Shown here in pieces: positions 1-10,153 of a DNA stretch of 64,000 bases (the first letter of the stretch is position 1; the number at the start of each line of letters is the position of its first letter). The position numbers and the translations under genes were made by a program. The stretch is from NCBI GenBank assembly GCA_023078685.1, contig JALGAS010000009.1:248001-312000 (forward strand). The letters are read 5' to 3'. The DNA is from Neopestalotiopsis rosae (Eukaryota; Ascomycota; Sordariomycetes; Amphisphaeriales; Sporocadaceae). The notes below the pieces were generated by a model, which had not been told where the DNA came from, searched no databases, and saw nothing but the letters and a program-made list of their open reading frames with translations.

Positions 1-587
1 ATGATGAAAGCTCGCCAGCCGTGGTGCATTCCGGAGTAATGGCATCGGCGTTTGCCATACGATATAACCACGGCAGGTATAGCCTCTGGGAGATATAAAG
101 ACGTCTGGTTGGCGGAAAAGAAAGCTAGTATACTTGACGATTGTGCGAGACAGCGCGCTTACGTAGACTGGACTCGTGGCTGTATCTAGCCTTCTTGGTT
201 GCTTCGACAGGTACCGTAAAACGGTTACAGATAGTAACAAAATTCGGACTTTATCGTGGTCCGGCGCGAACATTGATTGGTGGAAATATACAGAATGGTT
301 CATCTGCAAAATCTTTGAAGATCGAATAATCTCAGTAGAACCAGACAATCCATGTTTGTACCATTTCTGCTAATGGCAAGAAACAATTGCTATGTAGAAT
401 GATCATAGGAGTTTGGCTGGTTGTTATGCCGAATGCAAATAGACTATGGACAATACAGCGCCACTAGAAGAGTGGAATCAACCATCTTGCATCATAAAAA
501 GACACATCGGACCCCGAAATATTCGAGCTCAGGCAAATGCATATGAATGTGACTGTAGTGATCGACCAAAACAGCAAGAAATCGATC
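1..587. other. Intergenic, upstream of GH79 gene
   Basis: No convincing gene is seen on either strand. The small open frames have no recognisable domain. The right part serves as the 5' region of the GH79 gene. The left part may belong to a gene outside the window. Confidence 0.5.
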
Positions 588-2321
588 ATGTTGGGTACCG
601 ACCATACCTGTCGTACTTTTGTACTCATGCTGCTCGGGACTTACCAGGTCAGCGCAGTCAGTCTGGATATCCCCAGCACGCCTGACGCAAATCGACAATG
701 TATCGATCCCAGCTATCAAGCTTTTTCGATCGAATTTTTCTCCTTCTTGGATTACACCGGAAACTCTAGGTAAAGTCTGACAAGTCCTATAATCCTTGAT
801 AATCATACTAAAACTTTGACCCTAGCTACTCGAATGAGCTCAACACCAATCTGATCAATAACATTATAGACATTGGCGGGTCTCACGTGGAGATGCGCAT
901 CGGCGGATCGTCAGGCAACCTGCTCCACTGGGACCCGGATCTGGACGTGGGCATGTTGCCAACTTTTCCATCCGGCTCCGACAAGCCAAACTATGTCAAG
1001 GTGGGGCCCAAGCTCATGGAAGGCTTTGCTGTCTGGCCAAATACTACCAAGTATATTTTCGGGATGGACTTCAACTTTAGCGGCTATGACAACCTCATCG
1101 AGACAGACTTGAAAATTGCTCCATTGGTCTCTGAAACCCTTGGTGATCAACTGGAAAGCTTTGAGATCGGAAACGAATTTGGCCGTAAGTTCACCCGCAC
1201 TGCTGCTGAAGATCTTGAAAGAATTAACGTGTGGAGCAGATGGTTTTGATGACGGCGTCCCGGAATACGTCGCTCTGTGGCTCGACTATGCCCGTAACGT
1301 GAGCAAGGCGGTTTGGGGTGTCGAAGATGCTAAAAAGTTTTGGGTGGGAGGTTTCCAGGAGCCAACCTGTTTTGAAGCCAACTCGACTTGTTACACCGTG
1401 CAGAGTATCTTGGAACAGGGGATCAAGGATAGTGGGCTTGCCAAGACGGCCAGTACACATGCTGTGAGTAGTTATATACATCACTCTGGAATCAGTTACC
1501 ATGCTGACATCGTGACTAGTACATGGGCTCGGCTGGGTCCTCCTGGGTGGATTCACAGTTCCTCATGAACCACAACAATACAGAGGGCAAAGTTGATCTG
1601 GAGGCGCCCCTAGCCGATTATACAACGTCAATTGGTGTCCCATACGTTATGGGCGAGACCAATTCCTTGTCAGTAAGTACTCTGTCAATACAATTCCATA
1701 AACTTTGGGCGGTTGTGCTAATCCATCGGCTAGGGACACGGCAAGGCCGGGGTATCTGACACTTTTGGCGCAGCGCTTTGGGCGGTCGATTATGTCTTGT
1801 ATGCAGCAACTACCAACATAACCAAGCTCTACTTTCACCAGGGGACTGGGTGGAAATACTCGGCTTGGACACCCGTAGAAGCCTTCGGGTACCCAGCCGG
1901 TGTACAAGGCACCTACTTTTCCTGGCTCTTCACAGCCAAAGCACTTCGTGGGGGACATAAGCAAGTCGAAGTCTTGTACAGCAACAAGACCTTCGTGGCC
2001 TATGGTGTATATAAGAACGGTTGCTCCAGCTCGGAAGCCAGTCTGGAGTCCATTGTGGCCATTAATCTCGAAGCTTGGAAGGCCGGGCAAGACCCAGCCA
2101 CGCGACCGGTCACCTATGTGGACATCCCAGAAGACCTGAATGCTACCTCGGCGAAAGTACGACGCCTCACCGCACCCGGGGCCAATGTCAAGTGGGGAAT
2201 CACCTTTGACTCTCAGGGCGTTGACACTGATGGCACCCTCAATGGCACTGCAAAGAGCGAGAAGATCTCGGATGCCAGGGTGGGAGTGGCAGCGAGTGAG
2301 GCGGTACTCATCACTTTTTAA
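588..2321 (+). CDS. Secreted glycoside hydrolase family 79 (beta-glucuronidase-like)
   Basis: I read five exons: 588-769, 826-1184, 1240-1463, 1520-1672 and 1734-2321, giving 501 aa with every junction in frame. The start at 588 gives a signal peptide (MLGTDHTC..., hydrophobic FVLMLLG core). An in-frame start at 537 would bury it. The mature part has the GH79 hallmarks: an IEFFSFLDYTGNSS block near the N-terminus, EIGNE with the likely acid/base Glu178, and MGETNS with the likely nucleophile Glu301. A C-terminal beta-sandwich region follows (GH79C-like, with YSNKTFVAYGVY). Family members remove glucuronic acid or 4-O-methylglucuronic acid from plant or proteoglycan glycans outside the cell. 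The exact substrate cannot be told. The gene appears intact, unlike several of its neighbours. Confidence 0.85.
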
Positions 2322-3834
2322 AAATACCGAGGGAACTTTGCGAACGATGCAGAAATATGTATTTACTGCTCAATGTATCAGTTGTCAAGCAGACTTTCCT
2401 CCTTGCTACATTAGCAGTTTGACAATAATAAAACCGTTTTTCGTATCAAACTGTCTATAGGGGAAAATGAATAACTCCAAATGTCTTGCTATAAAGTGAA
2501 ATTTCTGTCCAGTCACCAGAGATGATGATTTTGCTGTAATTGAGTATTTCTACATTTTGGTATCTTACTCCTTCTCCTCCCGGACAAGTATATGTCCGGA
2601 CCAATTAGGTTACGGCGAGACGTCGCCACAAGAGGATTAGTTGCCGAGCCTACGAAGAAATCCGAGGACGCATCATGTTCGCTAGTCCCTCTAAATCGTA
2701 GTTTACCGCGTTGTCAACAGTACTTAAATCCGTTAAAGTTCGCTGCAAGCTCATTCAAGCAATAGATTTATGACTAGAGAGTCGACAAATAATTTGTATG
2801 AGGCCTGAGCAATATTGAATATTTATGACGGAAGAGTGCTCAAATTAAGCAAGTGGATCCTCTCCTTCTCGCTGTCGAAGCGGACATATTTTCGTGCGGG
2901 CGTCAGAGAGGCCTGAGGCGCTTTGCCTCAATTTCCTCCACATACGATTACAAAGCTCTCTACATAATGTGACAGGGAGTTGGTCTGGCCTGTTACCCCG
3001 GAGGGATAGGTAGTAGATCAGGGTGTCCCCGCCATCTTGACACGGTTTTCCCTTTAGGTTTTACTACTTCGTCGCGTCCCTTGACTTACTTTGCCTTCCC
3101 GTGGTCCTGTCCTTTCCGCAATTTCAATAGCGAGATGTAGTTTCCACGCAGTTTCGTAAGCCACTGGTCTTTGGTTCTACCTCAAATTCCCCTCGAATGA
3201 CAAAAGTAAGTTGTCTATCCTCATCAGTCAGTGAGGTACTGTCACTTGGTTCGCTTGCATCAAATGAACAGAGCTCATGTTGCGACAAGCTATGCGATCA
3301 CTAGCGCTTTGCCCCAAAGAATCCCTCCAAGTTTCGATCTGCAGACTGTCTCCCTCCGAGCCAAGTGACATTGCTTTCGTCAAGTATCTAGTTAGAGGAG
3401 CTAAGCACCACAGGCATATCGCGATTATCAAGTGGAATAATGGAGCGATCATCGCCTACCATGTCACTATATTGCGTAGATATATAACAAGGGCATCTTG
3501 AGTTATCTAGTGTTCGCGTTCCTCAAGTTCTGATGTCTTTACAAATGCTAATCCCTGTCCAAACAGTCTCTTCCTGTCAACTTCTCGAACGAACAAGAGA
3601 CACAGAACAACGACCGAGCTACGAGCCCATGACAATATTACTCAAATATATTTTTTGAAGCTATTTGGAGGATCTCACGTGTGGCTCTACTCGCTATCAA
3701 AGGACTGCTGCGTCTAAGGAAATACTTAACCGGGGTTGACCTAACATCCTATGGCGTATATAGTGGGAGAAGCATAGCCGAACTGCTATGATTCACCCAC
3801 AGTATGCAAGGCTCCCTTCAGTGTTTAGGTATAC
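2322..3834. other. Intergenic between convergent 3' ends
   Basis: No gene is recognised in these 1.5 kb between the 3' ends of the GH79 and acyltransferase genes. Two palindromes sit near the left side (2580-2599 and 2614-2627). The open frames around 3228-3501 overlap on both strands and carry no family signature. Confidence 0.5.
2580..2627. promoter_or_regulatory. Two adjacent inverted repeats (CGG-N12-CCG type and GGCGA/TCGCC)
   Basis: CCGGACA at 2580-2586 is mirrored by TGTCCGG at 2593-2599 around a 6-bp spacer. Fifteen bases on, GGCGA (2614-2618) is mirrored by TCGCC (2623-2627) around GACG. CGG...CCG palindromes are the binding format of Zn2Cys6 regulators, but the location between two convergent genes makes a promoter role unproven. 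Confidence 0.3.
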
Positions 3835-5403
3835 TTATTTCACGGCATCAAAGCCTCGGAATTCAAAGTATCTATTCCACTCGGGATCGTCTAACAGATC
3901 CTGGGTGAGCTCCTTTTCCAAGCCAATCTGTATTTCGTTTCCCTCGTCTTCTCCTGCTGGACCACCAACGATGCGGGCGGGGTAAATGAGGATGAATCCA
4001 TTTGTACCTGTATCAAAAGGGTGACGGAAAGCGTACGGCTTGGCGAAGCCAAAATCGGCGCCGTATGGCTTTGAGTCGCGCCAAGCTGACACTAGGTTGC
4101 TCATGGGCGGGAAGCTGTCCAGGCGCGTAAACAGCGAGGTTTTGTCTCGGACTGCGGCGATCTGAGTAATGACCGCCTCGAGATTGGCTTGTGTGGCGCT
4201 CTTGGTGAGTTGGTGGTTATACCTAGGAAGGTATCAGCAACAAGACGTCATGGTCCCGGGCATCCCGAAACATCTTTTCATTCTCTGCTGATTGCTGCTT
4301 GGAAGCGGAGGAGATGAGTAAAGTCAGGTAGGACTCACCAGGCTAATTTGGATAGGGGCGCTTCCGATATGACCTCAGCCGCAGTGAGTTGCGGGACCGG
4401 AAGTGTCATACTCAGCGGCACGTACAAGATATTCCCTTGAATACGCTTTGCCACAGCAGGGTCATGAAGACGCGTCCGCATGTTGACAGCTTCGCCCCAC
4501 ATAAGGCTTTTGGACAGATCAGGCTTGAACAGCTTGGCCCTGTGCTTCGAAAGAACACGCCAAATGAACGCGGTATAGGCATCGTAAGTTGAGATCCAGT
4601 AATTTCCTTCCGTCGGACTTGCCAGCCTCTTCAACTCTGCTGCTTTGCTTTTAGGCAGATGGAATACGAGGCTTTGACCAGGTACATGATCTGGGTGTGT
4701 CGCTGGTGAGATCGGTCCGTCGACGAGCGTTTCTGGAGGCGGCTTCGTGACAGCCGAGTAGTCCAGACACGCTGGATCCCACGGAGGAAAGTCAGGAATT
4801 CCAGGCGACTTCCAGATGGCGGCGCAGTTATCAGCCAACTGGTACATGCTGCCAGACCAACCGTTGACATCGTTGGCATAGTGATGATTGTGCATCATGA
4901 ATACCATGCCGCCGCGGACAAAGCTGATCTTGAAGGCAGATGCTTTGGGTTTGTTCCTTGGCTCGGCTTCCGGCTTTTCGTCGTATGTCATGGGCGCAAC
5001 ACTCCAAATGTCCAGGTTGCCAAGAGCTTGGCCGTTGAAGTTGCCCTTCTCCAAATCATCAAAGGTGGGATATTTCCCCTCGTCAGCGGCGCCATCCAGC
5101 CACTGCACGTGAAGTTCGACAGTACTTTCTCTCTTCTTGTGAAAGCAGACATACCCATCAGGATGCTCTTCGATATTCCCGCAAAGCTGGCGACATTGGC
5201 TCAGTGTCACCTCCAGCCCGCGCTTGATCGTGTCGACGATGGCGTCACGGTCGGTAGTATCTGGCAGCTTGAAGAAAAGCATCCAGTTGAGATATGTCTG
5301 AGCAGTGCAATAACTAGTCAAGCGGAGCCAACTTGAGAAACTCATCTTCAGGGTCCGTTTCCCAACCCCTGGGACGGACGTCGATGATATGTTGCTTGGG
5401 CAT
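3835..5403 (-). CDS. BAHD-type acyltransferase (trichothecene 3-O-acetyltransferase-like), N-terminal frameshift
   Basis: Two main exons on the minus strand (5345-4339 and 4222-3835, GT-AG intron) encode 464 aa from an ATG at 5345. The protein has the BAHD catalytic motif HHYAND (H155xxxD159) and a C-terminal DFGFAKP block, which matches the DFGWG motif. Such enzymes move an acyl group from acyl-CoA to a hydroxyl of a small molecule. From an upstream ATG at 5403 a second frame runs through a family-like N-terminus (VRPRGWETDPEDEFLKLAPLD) and hits TAG at 5316-5314. The expected continuation (YCTAQTYLN...) lies in the frame of the 5345 ORF. The N-terminus therefore seems split by an insertion of 1 or 4 nt, with no usable intron to repair it. 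Either translation starts at 5345 with an odd N-terminus, or the gene is damaged. Confidence 0.75.
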
Positions 5404-6883
5404 TGCTGGTCAGGCTCTACGACGGATTTCCAAACTCAAGCAATGTCAAATGTGCATGAGAAAGAAGAACCGCATGTCGTGAAACACTTCGCTACACATT
5501 GGCTTAACTGAGGAGTAATTACCCCACAGCAGGCTGAGGACTGTCAAATCAGTTCGTTATCAGATCAGGGTATCAGATCAGGCAGGTTTGGGCGTTGTCT
5601 GGCAGATCTCAGGCGACACCTCGGCGACGGGCCACTCGCAGTGGAGACCCAATGTCTGCATTGTCTCTTGAGTGCATATATATGGATACTACATAGAAGG
5701 AATAGAACTAGTCAAATGGTGTTGTGTGGCTCTCTGCTGCACGTTCAGGGCATGCATGCCGGGTTGTCTTCCGGAAACAGAGTCTCCGATGCCAATTTCC
5801 TGCAAGGCGCACCAATCATCACCACTGACCCATTTTGTAAGCACAGACGACCGGTATATCGAAGTAAACTATCGAAAACGTCCCAATTCCAGGCCATCAT
5901 TATTGGTTATGCTTTGGATGCCTCATTCCTCCCGAGAGAATCTTTCTTGTGCACCTTGTGGTTCCAGACATCTGCAAATACGGTATTAGATGATAAATCA
6001 TGCACATGCCTTTGAGTTAGGAACATATTACTCTATAGGAACAGGCTGCCGATATACAACTTCGGTATGATTGCATGGACGGCTCAAAACATGCAGTTTG
6101 CCAGGGTACAGCACCACAAATAAACCTTAAGAATGTCTCTATTTCCAATAGGAAGCTTGCGAATCGACTGTGGCCCGTCATTCTTTTTTGTCGAAGCCAA
6201 ACTTTCAGCCAAAGTCTAACTGTTCCGCCTTCCACTGCAATTTTAACCTCAATGGACCCGGACGGAGCTCGATCACTCATTCTCTATGATTGAGTGGCCT
6301 CTCAATTGCGGAGCTTGCCCGAATTATAGAAAAATTATTCATAATTCAATTACTTTCTGTCACGACTACAAAGCCAAAAGTCCCGGAATGTCTCAACCCT
6401 TAGTGAGTCTCCGTAGAATATACCCAAGTAGTAGGCTGTGTACTGAAGCAACAATCTGAGTCATAGTCATATACCAACAAATACGCCCAGCCTCATATCA
6501 GAATGTCAGAGAGAATCGAGGATTCATTACCACTCACAAAACTCCAAGCATCACTGCGCTGTACTTGCGGCCGTGGAACTATTGATCTATGGAGAGCGCC
6601 TTGGAGCTTCACGTGACACGATGTTCGTTAAATCATCTCGACGACCTGATCTTGTGACTATGGATCGAAACTATTCATTTTATATACGAATATGTGAAGT
6701 ATAATAACAGTTTTATCTCATAGCACGATACCTTGAAGCACAGCATGGAATGTATAGGCTTTGTGACGAGCAAGGCGAGTACATAAATGCTTGACTAGTT
6801 GTTTTGCATATGAAATGTCATCTGGTCATGGGGTTGTTGGCAATTTAAGGTTCCAATGCCAAAACGGAAGTGACGCAGGCGAT

Positions 6884-6954
6884 TATACTCAGTAAGGGAT
6901 CAGCAACACGCTGTCACGGCCCCGGGTATTCAAGAGCATCATTAAATTCTCTGC
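6884..6954 (-). repeat. 71-bp gapless similarity to the acyltransferase intron (4218-4288)
   Basis: Both stretches begin TATAC, share ATCAGCAACA and CCCGGG at the same offsets and end ATTCTCTGC. By hand count about 52 of 71 positions agree without a gap, and about half of the differences are C/T. At 4218-4288 the sequence covers the acceptor side and body of the acyltransferase intron. Here it lies in non-coding DNA. It may be a relic of a duplicated acyltransferase. Confidence 0.45.
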
Positions 6955-7153
6955 CTCACGAGAGTCTGCGGTGTTGATGAAAATCACGTATATATTGAAT
7001 TTTGATTCATCCCGAGACACCTGCGACCAAAGAGGTGATTTTCAATCAATATTGTTGTTTAATTACTCGTACTACGGCTAAGAGCTTTTACGGAATACGG
7101 TCTCTGTATAGAAGGGAAAGCCCTTGGGTGGGGTGAAAGCCCCTACTACATGC

Positions 7154-7398
7154 GGTATACAATAACCAAGCAGAAGTCTGCGCACGGATATATTAGCATT
7201 TATATTTTTCTCTCCCTTTATTCCCGTTATAATCTTTTTATATTTTAATCAATTTATCGAAAAAGAAAAAAGAGCAAACTGCTTTATCAAAAGAAGATTT
7301 TTTACCGGCTTTATATTTTTATTACTATTTTATATTATTTATCCTTTCTATACTCTTATTCTTGGCAGTGCGCAGAGTTCTGCTTGTTTAGTATACCA
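7154..7398. mobile_element. MITE-like element with ~30-bp terminal inverted repeats
   Basis: The left end (7154-7185) begins GGTATAC and contains CAAGCAGAA and TCTGCGCAC. The right end (7369-7398) is its near-perfect reverse complement, GTGCGCAGA...TTCTGCTTG...GTATACC. The 245 bp between and including the ends has a very AT-rich core and no coding capacity, as expected for a non-autonomous DNA transposon. No clear target-site duplication could be settled. A related right end lies at 23786-23860. Confidence 0.65.
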
Positions 7399-7448
7399 TC
7401 GTTCTCGTGGCGAATCAATCCTCCATCAACGGCCGCATGGAATGATTC

Positions 7449-9149
7449 TTAGATAAATCTAGGCTTGCGACCTGTCAGTTCTTGGATGTCATCGAGTACC
7501 CATTTGATGGGTGACACGAATGTGATATCGGCTTCTTTCGGCCACGGCTGTATGGTACTAGCATTGGCTTCTGGCGCCTCTCCTGGGCCCATATCCTGGT
7601 CAGGATGGATCTTGATTTGACTCGAACCGTCGCCGTCTGGGCTCATGCCCCTTTCCCATGTAGATTCTTTGTCGATCGCACTGTTGCTAGCCACGAGCAA
7701 ACCGACAATGTGACCATCTAGGTCAAAGACACAAGATCCGGAGTCGCCACGATCGGAAAAGGGGCCCGCTCCAGGCTCGGGAATGACGACCAGTTCCCAG
7801 CTGTAAGAATCACCAACACGATCTCTGCGTCTGGCGACTGCTTCGATCCCGCTAACCTGGCCAAAGGTCAGGCCAGTTCTTGCCCCTTGTTTACAGACAT
7901 GATAGGATCCCTGCTTCTTCTGTCCTTCTACTCTCAATGACAGGACTCCATTGCTGTAGTTCTCGTAGAAGTCAGAGCTTTTTGAAAGCCTATTCTTTGC
8001 CATGAACTCATGTATGGCATCCCCCACGATTACCTTGGTGGTAGGAGTTTGAGAGAACTTCGTGGAGTCCATTTTGATGAGAGCCCAATCCTTGAGATAT
8101 CCTTTCTGTTCAAACGATATTTGGGAGCTTGAGTGGTACGCCAGCTCCCCAATGTTCCTTGAACTTCTCTTTCCAAGGCCCTTCACCAGATCAAGGATCT
8201 TGTTGTGGTAGGTCAGTTTTAGTCGCAGTCCTTTCAGGACTTCGCGTTCCTCTTCAGTCGGTCTGAGATGCTCTCTTCCGTCCTCAAACTGATTCCACGA
8301 TTCCCAGCGCATTTCTTTCTGCTCCAAATGATGAGCTTCTTGCTCTAGGTCTGATTTGTAATATTCGAGTTCATAAAGAACATCGTGATACAACGTCTGA
8401 TTCACTTGGACGTGGAACTGCTTTGGGCCATTGCCGGACGCGTAGCTTTCGAATGGCTGTCTTTTGCGCGCTACCACATGCCGGCAGGTTATGCCGTATG
8501 TGCTGGGATCACCATCCAATGTGATGTATCCGCCGATGGTTCCTTGGCCCTTTCGATCTTCGAGGTAGGCCACAGGGAAACCAGAGTATGACAGCATTGG
8601 CAAAGTTTTGTTGTTCGTTTTACGGAACGAAGGCTCTACCAAGTTTATCTGTGCCTCTAGTTCAGCACATGCCGCTTGCTCCTGGTAACTGCCATCTCGA
8701 ATTTCAACTTCGAGATCGTTGATACCGTGTTCGCAGAGAGCTTTCCGGCATTCCAATGCGAATACCACTGCCTTCTCCCAGTTGAGCTTGTCTTTTGGGA
8801 CGCCAATCATCAATACCGTAGACATGATGGATCGCTTTGGTTCATGCTTCCCATAATGGTTTGCATCATTGTCAAGACCAACGCGAAGCGGCACGAACCA
8901 TTCCCAAGGGCAATCTTTCAATATCTCAATGAGGCGACGAGACAGCCTCTCGGACCACTTGGCGATAAGATCGGGCTGGTCAATGCCAGCCAGATACTTC
9001 TTGTGAATACCCCCGAAAGTGCCGACATGATATCTTGGACTGTGCCATTGCTCGGTCCCCGTTCGAGCGATGAGCTCTGGATGACCTGGCAGTCCAAGGT
9101 AATACTGCTCGCGTTCTGCAGCACTAGGCTTGTAAGGCTGAGGACTCAT
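7449..9149 (-). CDS. Intracellular trypsin-like serine protease-domain protein
   Basis: A single-exon 566-aa protein. A chymotrypsin-fold triad can be proposed: His224 in ITCRHVV, Asp354 in KDWALIKMD and Ser470 in DRGDSGS, followed by a typical hydrophobic strand (GHIVGLLVAS). The His-Asp spacing of 130 residues is unusually long because of a charged, probably helical insert (about 245-320). The first 190 residues belong to no family I recognise. There is no signal peptide or membrane segment, so it is probably cytosolic, unlike secreted fungal trypsins. Proteins of this general type are common in accessory regions of mould genomes with unknown roles. The start at 9149 is the first ATG of the frame. 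A conserved enzyme fold is likely, but the substrate is unknown. Confidence 0.75.
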   Translation of the reverse strand: MSPQPYKPSAAEREQYYLGLPGHPELIARTGTEQWHSPRYHVGTFGGIHKKYLAGIDQPDLIAKWSERLSRRLIEILKDCPWEWFVPLRVGLDNDANHYGKHEPKRSIMSTVLMIGVPKDKLNWEKAVVFALECRKALCEHGINDLEVEIRDGSYQEQAACAELEAQINLVEPSFRKTNNKTLPMLSYSGFPVAYLEDRKGQGTIGGYITLDGDPSTYGITCRHVVARKRQPFESYASGNGPKQFHVQVNQTLYHDVLYELEYYKSDLEQEAHHLEQKEMRWESWNQFEDGREHLRPTEEEREVLKGLRLKLTYHNKILDLVKGLGKRSSRNIGELAYHSSSQISFEQKGYLKDWALIKMDSTKFSQTPTTKVIVGDAIHEFMAKNRLSKSSDFYENYSNGVLSLRVEGQKKQGSYHVCKQGARTGLTFGQVSGIEAVARRRDRVGDSYSWELVVIPEPGAGPFSDRGDSGSCVFDLDGHIVGLLVASNSAIDKESTWERGMSPDGDGSSQIKIHPDQDMGPGEAPEANASTIQPWPKEADITFVSPIKWVLDDIQELTGRKPRFI

Positions 9150-10153
9150 TGTGAAGTTTGGCAGCGTCTTGGCTGATACAAGTAAACTACTTTCGCTGGA
9201 GGCTTTCCTCGTTTTTTTTTGGGACTGCTGAGTGAGTTGCTTACGACCTGTGGGCGCTTATTGTGGGAGCGAGGAGTGAGGGGAGATCGGGGGAAATCTG
9301 CGCTGAATTCAGTGGCCATGCTATCATTTATAGCTGCCCACGGTTTACGATCGGAGAAATCTGATTGTTCATGCGTTAACCTAAAATCAAAGTTTTGCAA
9401 CATAATTCGAGTTCGTTGGCAATGCTCGCATACAAATTTGGTTGTGGCTGTAGTCAAAGTCAAACACATAAAAATAAGGTGCGTACACGATCAAGGTTTT
9501 TTTTCTGCGCGTCTCTCCTCACATTTTTGTTTGCTTACATCATATTTGTTGGAAATGACGAGCCAAGGCATCTCAAGATGCTCAATAGCTCCTTCCTTGT
9601 GCTCAACTCACGTTTAGCCTCGCTTTCTCCGGAAGGGGCCAATAAATGGACAACATTATGGTTCAAGTTCTGCAAGGCTTGATAACTGGAGCCTTGGATC
9701 CAATGACCTGATTCTTCTCTCCTGTTTGTCAGCTAGTACACCGAGACAAGGTTTAATCGGATTCGCGTCTTTGCAAACTCCGGCTTTATGATTATCGGGT
9801 TTTCTGTTTTTTTTTTCTCTACCCTATACTCACTTGAAACTTAGGCAACTGTTGTGACTGGTGATTATAAATGCATAAAGCGATTTGCGATAGCACCGGC
9901 AGTCGCTATACCAATAGGAAATTTAGCCTTGGGCACGGATTAGTGACAGGGTTGCGCGTTGAAGCAGCTTCGGGACCGTACTAGTATTGACGGCACCGAA
10001 GGGGCCAGAAATACCCGTAATGGCAGAAGGGACTGTGCATACTGCGTATTGGTGATTTTCGAAGACATTCAGAATATAAAGGTAAGAGTCACAATAAAAT
10101 GTCAACATGTGCTTTTCTTTTTCTTCACATCTATCTAAGAATTTCATAAGACA
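9150..10153. other. Divergent intergenic region
   Basis: About 1 kb between the protease (minus) and the alpha/beta hydrolase (plus). It presumably holds both promoters. T-rich tracts occur near 9500 and 9808. No gene or family-like open frame was recognised. Confidence 0.5.

Larger units (their letters stand above)
5404..7448. other. Intergenic with MITE-like element and a decayed sequence copy
   Basis: No intact gene is seen. The region is the upstream side of the acyltransferase. It contains a 71-bp stretch (6884-6954) resembling the acyltransferase intron, an AT-rich tract and a MITE-like element at 7154-7398. Short open frames between 5641 and 6293 occur on both strands and show no recognisable domain. 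Confidence 0.5.

Noticed and set aside
9146..9469. 107-codon minus-strand frame upstream of the protease
   Set aside because: It ends at the protease start in a different frame, and no splice joins it to the protease. It has no domain.
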